NCBI GenBank assembly: GCA_036936605.1
Contig: JAUPFV010000001.1
Coordinates: 349,319,081 to 349,383,080, forward strand
DNA length: 64,000 bases
Direction: 5' to 3'
Origin: Limnanthes douglasii subsp. nivea
Taxonomy: Eukaryota; Streptophyta; Magnoliopsida; Brassicales; Limnanthaceae
Shown: piece by piece, positions 1 through 12,110 of the stretch
Numbering within the stretch: position 1 is the stretch's first letter
How the letters are laid out: each line of letters begins with the position of its first letter
Made by a program: the position numbers and the translations under genes
Notes under the pieces: model-generated
Databases searched by the model: none
What the model saw: only the letters and a program-made list of their open reading frames with translations
Told to the model about the DNA's origin: nothing

Positions 1-834
1 TGGTAGAACGATCTCTTTATTGGATTTTAGAGAAATCTCTAGATGAAAGAGAGAAAAATAAATTTATTAATTTTGGAGACTGAATTAGATTACAATACAA
101 CACTATGCTCTATATTTATTTTACTAATTTATAGTAGGTTTAACATAATATTTAACTATTATTAAAAGTAATTTAATGTTAATTTAATAGGTTAAGAGAC
201 TATAAACCCATATTGTTTTATTCATTACAAAAAAATCAGAAAACTTATAGATTTGCTTAAGTTTTCTATAGTTTGATTCAATCATTCATAAAATCTAGAT
301 TCGACCAATATCTACATAATTACCTTAATAATAAGGTTTGTATCTACAAGTTTGTTACTTATATTAGATTAATTTTTAAAAGAAAATTATTTACGAGAGT
401 CAAATGCATTAATAAACATATGATGAGTAATGATCCTAATACATAAATTCTAACACATTTATCTTTGAATCAATATGTTATAAAGAGATGAACTTTTGAA
501 TTCTAGAAATCATGACAAATGAAGATATATCTCCTATAAATAATATTTTATATAATTATGTCTTTAAACATACGCCTAAGTCTCATGGCTAAATAAAATA
601 ATATTAAAAAAATGGATCCAAAGATAAGTTTGGATAAAACAAAATACAAGGATTAGGCAAACAATGCTTGCCACGAAAAATTAGGCAAGTGACAAGATCT
701 ATAATTTTATAGGTTGTTACAATGACAACTTGGAATAACGAGTTTCTATTTTTTCCATGGATAAGGTTATCGTGAAAATATGGTTAATTGTCACAGAAAA
801 ATAGCTTGTTACCATGATGAAAAATTGGATTTTA
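1..834. other. AT-rich intergenic DNA
   Basis: No open frame of convincing composition, no recognisable element ends and no RNA gene seen in this stretch. Confidence 0.6.
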
Positions 835-1030
835 AATAGTGATACTTAAGGCATTCTTGTGACCAAAGTTCATGAGTTCGAGTCCCTCTACATACGCTTT
901 CTCGGCTGAGCCTGTCACCTTGTGTGGTTTACCTTCTGGCGTTGGTTTGCAGGCTATTGCGTCAAACTGAGGGTTTTATCTTGTGCGTACTCATTGCACT
1001 CTAAGTAGCGGCTGCAGGTTCCTTTCTTTT
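835..1030 (+). repeat. tRNA-derived SINE remnant
   Basis: The segment begins with a tRNA-like head: a degenerate A-box region (around 'ACTTAAGGCATTC'), then 'TTGTGACC', and a B-box-like GTTCGAGTCCC near 877-887. It continues with a GC-richer body ending in TAGCGGCTGCAGG, which resembles the 3' part of plant SINEs that I know. A pyrimidine-rich run follows. Target duplications were not found and the ends are approximate. The body is clearly more GC-rich than its surroundings, which supports a separate insertion. Confidence 0.55.
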
Positions 1031-2732
1031 AATTATTACTCTATGCATCGAAACTTATTGATGTCCCTGGAGAGCTCGAATAACTGTATCTTTTATTTTG
1101 AGCTTTCATGCCAAAATTCTATACGAAAGATTGCATTGTTTTTTGAGAATATGCATAGGTTCGGAGAGTTCCTAAAAACTCTATAAATAGCCTAAAAGGC
1201 TAAGAGACTCAACACATCAACTAATAATCTCTCTAAATATTTTTAGTTATCTTAAATATATCATTAATTATTTAATTTTAACCATCAAACTTTTTATTTC
1301 TTGTTTTTTTATAAAAAAAAATTAAAAACTTGTTATATCACAATAGAACTTTTCTATATTTGTCGAAATCGTATCAAATAAGTATCTCAAGTTTATCATT
1401 TGAATAATAAGAACAAGTTATCTATCCAGTCAAATATTGAAATAAGTTGTTTATGGTGTCTTTGATTTCTAAAATTCGAAAAGGATTATATATTATTATG
1501 TTGAAAAAAGCGACGATAAATTCTATTAAAACGATGAACTAATATTTACTCGATTAGAAACATTTATGAAATTAACAGATACATAAGAGAAAAGAAATGA
1601 TAGAAAATGAACAAAATCATGAGGTAGACAACTTGATATATCAAGGAAATTTAAGATTGCATATTCAACCTCTACACAAGTGATAATTTATAATTTATAA
1701 TTGAAAGAAATATAAAAGTCGAGGAAGAAAGTGCTAATAAATTATTTTTGTATTATAATATTTAGTTATAAGTTTTTAGATATGAAATATTTATCCGTAA
1801 AATTCATTAATTACAGATAATAATGATCAAACTCATGTCTGTCAGAGTAATATTTCCAGAAATATTCTAAGTTAAAGCAATAATCTTAAAATCTCCTCAT
1901 TTTGAAAGAGTTAGAGAATAAAGTTTTTTATATTACAAATCCAATGGGTATAACACGAAGAAAATCTACAAACACTTAAGGACCAAAGATGAATGGTGTC
2001 TTTGTGATAAAGTGCAGGAAGAATCCAATATGGAAAATTCCGGTAGTAGAAATATTATGAAACCAAATGTTCGACGTTAAAACCAAGACCATTTTAAAAA
2101 AAAGTATAAGAATTTTTTTATCTTATGGAAAGCCATGGCCACTTTATAAGAGACTTTAATCTTCAAAAGAAAAATAAGATTGTTAATGTTGTAGATGAGA
2201 CGATTGTGGTTATGGTGATGGAAATCAATGCCATTAAAGATAATACCTTAGAATGGTGGTAAGAATATTATCTAAAGCATTCATAGTATTATCGATGATC
2301 CTCAAACTGGTAATAATATACACATCATCTAACATGATGATAATTTCATGGAACTGAATCGTAAATTAATGTATTGGCATCTGGATGCCACTTCTATATG
2401 AACACCTCAGTAATGAGAGAGTTCACATTAAAATAGCCAAAATGCCAATAAGCCTCCTAAAGATCGTGGTATATAAATGAGAGAGTACTCACTTATGATG
2501 TAAGAGACTCCACGATCTCAAACTTATATAATGAGCAAATAACCTATGTTTCTCTGCTACTACATATATCTTTTGTAACATAATATTTTTACAAATACAA
2601 GTCTTTATACAGTTTGCAAATTTAGCAAAGTAACTACACATATACTATATTTTTAACATAATAATTTGCAGTATATTTCCCATATTTCACATAAATATAT
2701 AAATGAATATACGATGATATGGTTTGCAAGTG
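1031..2732. other. AT-rich intergenic DNA with weak coding-like patches
   Basis: No complete gene is visible. Two short patches (about 1590-1690 and 2160-2260, plus strand) read as hydrophilic peptide for a few tens of codons before stops. They could be decayed coding DNA of an old element, but I cannot assign them to a family. Confidence 0.4.
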
Positions 2733-3097
2733 TTGACGAGGATTAATTCTGATAAAAATGTATTCTTGGAAAGAGTTTTATCTTAATAAGTTATATATTT
2801 TTGGAGTGAAGAGTCGAGATAAAATAGGTGTGTCTTAGCTATTAAGTTTTATTGAGCAAATTCCACCCCATTAAATAAGGTTGGTTGAGGTATTTATACT
2901 TGTTTTATGACCCATGAGCCGTTCAGGACGGACTCTAGGTTCAGGTCAATCTTCAAAACCCACTACCTAAATGGGTTAGCACACAGGTGAATCATAATTT
3001 ACTTAGTTGTATTGTTCATCGTAGGTTTGGTGCAAAATATGCAGAATTACCCCTTCGGTTTAAGCAGTAGTACCCTTCCAAAATATCTGAACCTATT
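2733..3097 (-). repeat. Solo LTR of a Tat-type Ty3/gypsy element
   Basis: This roughly 365-bp block aligns along its length with the 5' LTR of element C (62878-63232): similar beginning, the same minus-strand TATAAATACC box (plus-strand copy near 2889-2899), the central 'CCCAT..GCC...GGGTC' section and the same end. AAGTGTT occurs on both sides (2728-2734 and 3098-3104), consistent with a 5-bp target duplication with boundaries uncertain by about two bases. No primer site or internal region follows, so it is a solo LTR left by LTR-LTR recombination. Confidence 0.72.
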
Positions 3098-3104
3098 AAG
3101 TGTT

Positions 3105-6100
3105 ACATATTATGTCTTGTAAATATAAAAGTAAGCTTTAGTATAACTCATCTTTCCATCTTAGTAGTTTATATGTGTTCTAAAACTTGGAAACAACTGT
3201 GTTTTCCTATCAAGAGAGCGAGTTCTTTTAGTTGTTCAAATATTCGGTTCATAGGATATCGCTCTTGCATCTTAAAGTGGCACAAGAGTTGATTATATGT
3301 CTGGAGCATGAGGATTATTTGAAATATACCGGTTTAAAATGTTGGAAGTACTAACTTCATCTCGGATAAATTTTCTTCACCTGACCCATCTAGTACGCGA
3401 TCTATTGATCCGATTCATAATCTAACAAAGACAATATTTATACAACAAAATTCGTTCCAAAATACACAAACATGTCAAAGTTAGAAAAAATTATTTCATT
3501 CGTACTATTTCGCAAGTCTGTACAAGTCTAAATTTTGCATATTTTAGTTTGCCATACTTCACAACCTATCTACTATAAGTTTTGAAACTTAGTTATATAA
3601 TGTTTTTTATATGTTTTAAACTAGGTTTCATAGTTATTTTCATATACTATTGTATTAATAGGTTAAGTTACAAAATCATAAGAATAAATTCTAATGTTGA
3701 TATTTCACCAAAATATTCCTACCACAGTATAAAAATAATAAATGGCTGAGGAATATATCCCTTTTCAGAATGAACAATAATATTTCATAATATTTTTGGC
3801 AAAATAATGAATTTCATTCGCCAAATATTATCTTATACTATAATATTAGTAGGCTATGATGAAAACTGATTAGAATAAGCATTTAAAGTTATTATTTCAT
3901 AAAATATATCATATCACAATAAAAAAACAACAAATAGATTAAGAAAGACCAATTTACTAGTAGTTAGAATGACAAATTCGTAGTATATCATTACTGTAAA
4001 ATGATGTATTTTCTGAAGACATGTACTACTAGGTTTTGAAAATTAAATAAGCTAAGTTTCAAAACTAAAATATAATATGATTATATCGTGGAAAATCTTG
4101 ACAAAACTTGATTTACAAAACATGACTAGTCACTTGACTTGTGAAAATTCTATAAAAGTTCACTATATCATGTTCTACAATGTATATAACAGGGTTTGCA
4201 AATTGCATATTTTTTGATGCATTACCGTGACAAATAACAATACAAAACTTTAAATTTATTTGGTATGCTTACAACTTGTCAATGACCAAAATTGGTTTGT
4301 ATATGACTATAAAACCGTTTCCTATAGCAAACAACAATAGATAATCTTAGAAACTACCGATATATAATCTTGAATTTGATTTAGTTCTTTTTAAATTTTT
4401 TTATGTTTTATAGAGAGAAAACGTGAAGATATTCCCTAAAAAAAAATACTTTTTACCTGATACGTGAAGATAGATTTGTCAAAGAAAACAAGTCTTGAAT
4501 GTTGATTTAAGATTTTTAGAGAGAAGTTGAAGATAGTATGTGTTTTTCTTAACTATGTTTAGTAATTTGATTTATTTGTCCGTTTTGAGCCAAATGACAT
4601 TTTTTTAAATGATAACTATGTTTAGCATTTTTTTGATCTTTTTTAATACCACTCCGTTGAGTAAAAATGATATTTATTATAGTTATTCTTATTTCCTTTT
4701 TTAACTTAGGCTTCATTCAATTATTTTAAGGTTTCTCTTTTTTCTTAGGTATGGGGTTACACGACATATTTTTTTTCTCTTGAACCTTCTTGTTATGACC
4801 ACCTATCTTTCTTCTTAATGAATTGACTTGTTTTTTTATAGTATGCTCATATATGTTTTTATCTCAAGATATTTTATTTAGATGGTCGGTTGAAGGTGAT
4901 GACCATATGTATAAAAAATGAAATAAATTGTCTGGTTAAATGAGAAAAATGAAAAAAAAAATCTTCTAATGAGAAAAATGAAAAGTAAAAGTAAATATGT
5001 ATAAAAAATAGATTGTTTGCTTAAATTAGTTATATGGTGGGTTGAAGGTGACGATACTATTTTATAAAATATCTTTTATGGTGGAAATAACCACGCACTG
5101 GCCAAATGTGTCAAAGGGTATGTGATGATAACGAAATTGAAAGAAATGAAGAAATATTGATAGAAACTTTAACGGTCCTGTAATCCCTAAAATATATCCA
5201 ACATTAGTATCATATAGAATTACTTCAAAAATAGTATGTTGATTGAAAAAGATGGTCGTTCGCAAATATGTATTTGTTATCCAAAGAACATCGTCAACGA
5301 TCGGTGACATGAAAAAAAATCATATTTTGCTTCGTAAAAAATATAATTTTATTCAAGTACTTCATTATATTGGTTCTTAATTATTTACTTTATTATTCAA
5401 ACAAAAAAATATTACTTATTTATTCTAAATATATACGATTTTATAATTCAAAATACTTAATTTATTTGTTTTTTATTTTACTAAAAATTTATTATTTATT
5501 TATATAAATCATAAATGAGTTTATAGTTCAAAATACTCTTATTAGACTTTTACCATAAATATATACCACATGATATCGTTTTAATGTTTTAATGAATACA
5601 AAACATCCCATTGGTTTTTCAAAAAAACAATTACGACAAATTTTATCATCCAAATTATTTTATTATATTCTTATAATTTTTATAGTTGTGTTTATTTGTG
5701 AACGTGAGATTTTGGTTTATTACTGTAATTCGATTTATTATACTACATTGTAAGTTTTATTCGAATTGTAGTTGGATCTAATTAGAAGATAACATCGAAT
5801 ATATCTAATTTTAAAAATAATTAAAATTAGAACAATAGACTACACACCAAAACATAAAAAGTATTGTAAAAATAAATATAGTGCTTATAATGCAACCATC
5901 TAAGTTTCGAATTATTTTTAATATAAGAAACAAGCAACAGATCCATAAGATTCATACCATACAATTCATATATTTTATAAAGTATCAAATCAAAATCAAC
6001 CAACCATGGATAATGCTTCATGGTTTTCTGCACAACAACAACGAGCGTCTTCAACTAGAAATATACAAGTTGATTAGAAATATTTAAGTCTAGATATACA

Positions 6101-6938
6101 TAGATTTTTTGATTTATAGATACAATTATAAAATGTTCGACATTCACCAATATACGAATGACGTAAAAATATATGTCTACAAAAGAAAGATTAGCAACGT
6201 CGGTCCAACCCATTACGTGTATCTAATATATATACCTAAGATTAAATCAACGATCCTCCGAGAAATAAGTTGTTCACTACATATCCAAACAGTTTTAATA
6301 CCCGCTCTCAATAATTTGTATGTACATGGTCGTATCTGAAGATGTGTCTATTATACAACATTATTTATTACAAAAAAAACCATCGTGATTGGTTTTATAT
6401 ATTAATTTATGAAACAAACAGATTAACAAATTAAATAACTAAATGTAAAGAATATAAAAAAGAGGCATTAAAACTTAAATTTGTCTCATCTTCGATATGT
6501 AACAAAACTATATAATTGTTTTTTACCTAGTATCAAAATCGATGTGCAACACGCCACACCTTGCTATATAAATTTTTTATGGTATATTATATACTTATAA
6601 TGGGACCTAAACAAAATAAAAATAAAAATTAATGATTTAGTAATGTCATAATACCACACATCATATTCGTATAATGAACCAAAGATTCATTCAACTGACC
6701 ATACATGTGCGGTAATAAAAAATACTTCTTAAATATCTCAAATATCCATAAAAACCTTAAAAGATGAGTGCAAATCTAATAACGATGTACATATTTTTTA
6801 TTTACAAATAAAATGCACCAAATCATCCTTACTCAAGTTAGAATTCTTTTCTCGATATATAGGATTATTAAATATTACGTGGACATAAATCATACTTAAA
6901 TTAATATATTTTCATTTTTTAATATTTGATATTAGGTC
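3105..6938. other. AT-rich intergenic DNA
   Basis: Nothing supportable seen. Short open frames here (for example 5062-5310 minus and 5881-6087 plus) consist of AT-driven residues (I, N, Y, K, F) with no motif and are read as chance. Confidence 0.5.
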
Positions 6939-7005
6939 GTTGTAATCTATACACAAAAGAGGGTTAGATTTTGTTGTAATCTACACCCAAAAAAGTGTTA
7001 GATTG
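6939..7005 (+). repeat. 34-bp tandem duplication
   Basis: Two adjacent copies of a unit beginning GTTGTAATCTA and ending in GTTAGATT, starting at 6939 and 6973, with a few mismatches. Confidence 0.6.
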
Positions 7006-7134
7006 AGAATAAAATATAATTTTATCAATGTAGTCTGGAAAGTTTACATTACTATAGTTGATCTCTTATCCGGTTATGGTGTGTAATCGTCAATACTTCC
7101 AACATATTTATATTTTCACATAAATTTTTTAGAT

Positions 7135-7250
7135 GTTCCCTAAGTCTATCAAATGACATGGTGCCTGAAAGGACGTGGACTCGACTCCTGCGGTTGAGAT
7201 ACCACACATGTTCGAAGTTACACGTAAAAATGGTTGTTTTCTCCTACAAT
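7135..7250 (+). repeat. Possible second SINE head
   Basis: GGTGCCTGAAAGG followed by GGACTCGACTCC resembles the spacing of a tRNA promoter (end of A-box region, then B box) as seen in plant SINEs. No body or tail is recognisable and no target duplication was found. Chance similarity is possible. Confidence 0.3.
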
Positions 7251-7937
7251 ATAAACAAATTAATATGTTAGAAAAAAATAAAAAATCATATTTAAAAATT
7301 ATATTATTATTTCTTAAAAAAATGAACTTAAAAATTATTTGTGTAGACATGTAAAAATTTAACAACATTTTTCAATAAGCTTATAATGTTAAACAACTAT
7401 TTCATTATAACTTTACAAGTTCAAATAATATTTTTTACCTTTTATAACATTAAATAATATTCTTCTTCCGTGAGACCATCTTAAATAATATTATTCTATA
7501 AACATACAACTTTAGATTATAACCATACGATTATAAATGATTGTTTTTATAAACATTTAATCTTGAATTATATTGGCATAGTTGTATAATTTATAATAAT
7601 TTATATAATTTAAATTAATATTTTTTATAATCTTAAAAGATTAAATAATATTTCTCCAAGTTGGTGTACTCAATAGGAACTAAAATACTTTTAGCAATAA
7701 GCTTGTCAATTCTAGTTTAGAGATATAACCTAAACACTTATATTAGAGATATGCTAATTTTTTAAAAGCACGATTATGAGATTCATATATTGTTATATGG
7801 TAATTGCCAACATTATTTATCATGTATAATTTACCATTACAATTAATAACATATGTAAACCAACACATTGATTACCATAAAAGAAATGAAATTCTTTGTT
7901 TTCAAATGAACAAACATATAGTTGAATTCCTCTTATA
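7251..7937. other. AT-rich intergenic DNA
   Basis: No gene or element end recognised. Confidence 0.5.
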
Positions 7938-8279
7938 TTTATTCTTGGGCAACGCTAAACCGAGATCCGTTTTGTCTATAATGAGACCTCGTGATACTTT
8001 GACTATAATAAGATCCCAAATTTTATTAAAACACCCTTAATATATAAACTCTTTTCAGCCTACTATCTCTCTATTATTCTCTACCCTTTCTGCCATCTCT
8101 TCTCTCCTCTCTTTCTAATTCCGATGAAACTATCTCCCCTCTCTTCTCTGTCCTCTCTTCTCTCTACCCTCTGTCCTCTCTTCTCACTTCTCTCTTTCTA
8201 ATTCCGATGAAAAGTGTCGATCATATATAACTAACACATACAAATTCACAAAAGACGAAAAACAATTCAATTAAAATAA

Positions 8280-8483
8280 ATGAAGCGGCTATTGGCTGTT
8301 TCGTATCCTAAACAAATGAAGACGAGGGTAATGATGACTAGTGCGCCTGAACTAGCTAAATTGCTTTACGGGCTAATGGTGGTGGGTTACAGCATTTGCA
8401 ACATTGAAGTCCGCATCTATATGGAGAAAGTTCTTGGTGCTCCTCTGAAACTTGCTGAGTTACCACCAGAGGAAATCATTTAA
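8280..8483 (+). CDS. 67-codon open frame inside the Mutator-like element
   Basis: The frame begins MKRLLAVSYPKQ and ends LAELPPEEII. Unlike most small frames in the first 13 kb, its composition looks protein-like (mixed M, V, L, E, P, G) and local DNA is GC-richer than its flanks. I do not recognise the family. Its place between Mutator-type inverted repeats suggests a captured host gene fragment, possibly an exon. It may equally be a chance frame. The ATG at 8280 is the first in frame after an AT-rich leader. Confidence 0.35.
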   Translation: MKRLLAVSYPKQMKTRVMMTSAPELAKLLYGLMVVGYSICNIEVRIYMEKVLGAPLKLAELPPEEII

Positions 8484-8548
8484 AGCATTTTTCAACAAAT
8501 CAAATCACTCCATTTTAGCAAAGTTGAAAGAAACTAATCCAAACAAAA

Positions 8549-8710
8549 ATGGAGATGTCATCTTCTGGTTCTCTCATCTCCAATTTATCAGATAGAGCCC
8601 CAAAACGACCTACTGTGGTGTATGCAAAAGAACTTTATATTTGCTACCAGGTTGATAAGGAGGGTATCCACAAATCTAGGTTGGATAAATGTTGTTTGAT
8701 TTATATTTAA
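8549..8710 (+). CDS. 53-codon open frame inside the Mutator-like element
   Basis: The frame begins MEMSSSGSLISNLSDRAPK and ends at TAA 8708-8710. It lies 65 bp after the 8280 frame and also has a balanced residue composition. It could be a second exon-like piece of the same captured sequence. Family unknown and no catalytic motif visible. Confidence 0.25.
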   Translation: MEMSSSGSLISNLSDRAPKRPTVVYAKELYICYQVDKEGIHKSRLDKCCLIYI

Positions 8711-9158
8711 TACAAACAACAAAATGGATACTGATGAAATGCTAATGATTATGTTTTTGAAAAAAAAATATAATTGGATTTTAATTATTAAAATTTAATC
8801 AAACAAACAAATTATTTCGATTTGAATTCTTAATGAACCTATTTGAGCAAGCCGATTTATCCAACCGGAAAGTTTCACAAGTCGATATTAAAACATAATT
8901 AAAAAGTAGAGAGAAGTTTGGTTGGAGAAGAGGAAGAAAATTGTTAGATTTTAATATAATTCATTCTTTGGGTATTAGATTAGTTTTAGAGGGAGGTTTG
9001 ATCGGAGAAGAAGATGAAAATTGTTAGATTTTTAGTTGAAAAGTTTGTTTTATATGATGGGTAAAATGGTTATTTTACATAAAATAAAATAAAAAAATTT
9101 GATTTAGGGTCTCATTATAGGCAAATGAGGTCTGAATATAACCTTGCCCTTTATTCTT

Positions 9159-9540
9159 AGCACCACCTTCACCGTTATGCATCATATTAACCTATTTACT
9201 CCTATTATCATGTTTTTACGTTTTATGCACATAGTTAAAAATAAGGGTGTTCATCGTCTAGTTTACTTTATGGCAGTCATAGACTGCTTTAAAAAGATTA
9301 AATCATTGGATGAGTGACATGAATATGTAAGACACAACAACCCGCCTCTGAGATTTATTCGTTGAATGTATTTAGCTTTCGGTTTATAAAGGTTATCTAC
9401 ATAACATGCTCTCGTATTTTATCATATCCTCTGTACTTCATTCTGAAGAGATTCCTGATCAGACTCTTAATTTCAATGTGAATGGAATTTACACAGCTCT
9501 TCTTAATAAAAACTTGTGGAACTCCTTTATGTAACACGTA
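9159..9540. other. AT-rich intergenic DNA
   Basis: Nothing recognisable beyond the Mutator-like element's target duplication. Confidence 0.5.
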
Positions 9541-10406
9541 GAGACTAAAACACTTGGAATGTTCCCACTTCTCATAATGCATCCTCTCATCAAGATTTTT
9601 TTTATCCGTGATAAATGTAGGGTTCCTTCCATAGTTTAGTAATCAATATCATTGATACCAATAATAGCTTGATTTCAGTCTTCTGTTTCCTAAATTGCTC
9701 CTGAGTCCTGACATAAGTGGATCCTATATAATATTTCTCAACTGAATATCGAGAGCTAATAAAAATAAAAATAAAACATTATATTAATGAAACAATTTAG
9801 ATAAATTCCAAACAAACTTTGGCAAAATGACTAAAGTTTCTCAAATTATAAACTCAAACATGCACTCATTTGAACTGACTTGTTGTAATTTTTAGTAAAT
9901 GTCTTTGGGTGAGTATAATATTTTTTTTAGGAAACCAATGTTGGTTCATGACCATATCTAGAGCTAAAATAGTTCAAATGTTCCCACTTCTGATAATGCA
10001 TCCTCTCATCAAGAGTGTTCTTATTTGTAATAAGGATAAGTTTTTCCTCCTTAGTCTAAGTAATCAATATAATTGAATCCTAACATTAGCATGATTTCAA
10101 TTTTCCAATTCTTAACATTTATCCTAAAATAAGTGGATCCTAAAAAGTGTTTCCCAACTGAATATCGAGAGTTAAACATAATTGATTATAATAATAATAA
10201 AACATTGTATTAATAAAATAGGTTAATTAAATTCCATACAAACTTCGGCATACAAACTATAGCTTTTCGAGTTTTAAACTCACATATGCACTAATTAAAA
10301 CTGACTCATCGTTTTTCTTGGCAAATATATTTGGGCGAACACATTATATATTACTTTTTGAAGATAATATTTTGAAGGAAACAATATTGGTTCATGACCA
10401 CATATG
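9541..10406. repeat. Tandem duplication of about 420-445 bp
   Basis: Copy 1 (about 9541-9960) and copy 2 (about 9961-10406) share long collinear stretches in the same order: AATGTTCCCACTTCT, ATGCATCCTCTCATCAAGA, AAGTGGATCCTA, CAACTGAATATCGAGAG and GGTTCATGACCA. The shift between copies grows from 419 to 446 bp because of indels. No coding function seen. Confidence 0.8.
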
Positions 10407-11419
10407 AAAATAAACAAACTTTTCTTTTGGGTGGACCTAAGTGTTTCATGGCATATTTAACTAAACTCATTAAATATTTAAGTCCAGTTTTGCATGCGTA
10501 TGCGGCATGTAAAGAAGTAACAACATCATGTAACTACTTTTTCACCCTAAAACATATGTTATTAAAGTATTCATTTGGCCTAAATACACACATAACCATT
10601 ATTAACTAGCGTGAAATCCAACCTCTTTCGTGCATGAATCACCAATAATGATCATTTTGGCTATATATCTGGGTTGTTAATGCAGTTCTAGGGAGTGAAC
10701 ACATAAAGTATCCACGTGAAAATTATGTTAAGTAGTAATCTTCCTAAATGAAAGGACCAATTGTGTTGTATTTTATTACAACATGAACATCCAAAGAAAT
10801 CAATAGGGTCTAAAACGTCTCATCAATAACTCAAAAATCTGAAGGGAGATGAATGCCATTAAATTGTAAACCTAAAACAAACAATCTTTGACGTGCAAGA
10901 CATTATTCCATACATCACAGAGTCTAATTTCTCAAGGTTTGCAGGTCATCACTCTTAATTCTTGAAGGCCATACATTCTCAGCAGAATATACATCTCTTA
11001 ATGCGCATATAGATGGGGACACATAAATTTTCATCCTTTAAACACCAAAAACATAATATAGACAGACCATATAACTAAACATGCAACACTATACATATTG
11101 ACTAAATGACTTAACATATTAAAATTTGAATGGTTTGATGTAGGTCGAAAGTAGTTTCGAAGGAACAAATATATAATCAACTATAAAGATAAGGCAACAA
11201 ACATATAATAAACTATAAAGATAACTAAATATTTGACTAAATTTAGATATCGGTTTATTATTTCCTCAAATAATGTCGCATTTTGTTTTTACAATATGGT
11301 TTTTTGTTCTTCAAATTATTTATTCTGATAACTAAGTAGTACACGAAGCCTTTTTCAAGGCTAAAATATGTCTTGGTTCAAAGTTTAAACTCCATATAAT
11401 TTTAGCTATATCATTCAAG
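10407..11419. other. AT-rich intergenic DNA
   Basis: No gene or repeat boundary that I can support. The short frame at 10394-10609 has no recognisable motif. Confidence 0.5.
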
Positions 11420-12110
11420 CTAGACTATTTGATATGTAGGTACATAGGTATGTAAAAGATTTATGTTAGTTGTTTAACCTTTTTTTTATATCGAAATGTT
11501 ATGTTATTTAGTGTATCAAATATGTTCCTATAAACTTATCCACAACCAAATGATTGATATGAATGGAATGTAATGATTCATGTTAGATGTTTTAACTTTA
11601 TATTTACAACTAAAAGCAATATTAAATGCTTGTAACAAGTATTTACTTGTAAACCTATCTACAACCAATTGTTTGTTATGAATGTACATGAGGCATGCAA
11701 ATGATTCATGTTAGTTATTTTTACTTGATTTTATAGTTAAAGGCTAAGTTCAAGAATATATCAAACATTTACATGTTAACCTATCTGCAGCCAAATATTT
11801 TGATATGAAGGTACACCAGGAAAGCTAACGATTCCCGTTAGCATTTAAATTTATTTTTATAGATAAAGGTTATATCAAAGGTTTGTACCAAACACATGCA
11901 AACCTATCCACAACAAAATGGTTTATATAAAGGTACAAAGGACATGCTAATAATTCATGCTATTTGTTTTAACTTGATTTTTTACAACTAAAGACTATAT
12001 CAAAATCTTGTATCAAACATTTATTTATAAACGTATCCACAACCAAATGTTTAATAGTAACGTACATGGAGCAAGTTTACGATTCATGATAGATGTTTAT
12101 ATATGTTTTT
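11420..12110. repeat. Satellite-like tandem array, unit about 123 bp
   Basis: A motif CCTATCCACAACCAAATG and variants recurs near 11535, 11654, 11780, 11903 and 12032 (spacings about 119-129 bp). Each is followed by a 'GATATGAAGGTACA' block, a 'GATTCATGTTAG' block and a 'TATCAAA...TGTA' block in the same order. A partial unit precedes the first, giving about 5.5 diverged copies. Confidence 0.8.

Larger units (their letters stand above)
7938..9158. mobile_element. Non-autonomous Mutator-like element (Pack-MULE candidate)
   Basis: The element proper is 7947-9149 (1203 bp). It is flanked by an exact 9-bp direct repeat TTTATTCTT (7938-7946 and 9150-9158), the duplication length typical of Mutator-like elements. 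Its ends are inverted repeats: left 7947-7988 and the reverse complement of 9108-9149 align without gaps over 42 bp, both starting GGGCAA and both containing CTATAATGAGACC, with roughly 70-75 percent identity overall. The interior has a pyrimidine-rich region with a direct repeat (CTCTTTCTAATTCCGATGA at 8109 and 8192), two short open frames, and a partly duplicated purine-rich segment (about 8908-9045). There is no room for a transposase, so it must have been moved in trans. Confidence 0.85.

Noticed and set aside
5062..6339. Several 60-80 codon frames
   Set aside because: Residue content reflects AT-rich DNA (I, N, Y, F, K); no motif, no codon structure and no neighbours.
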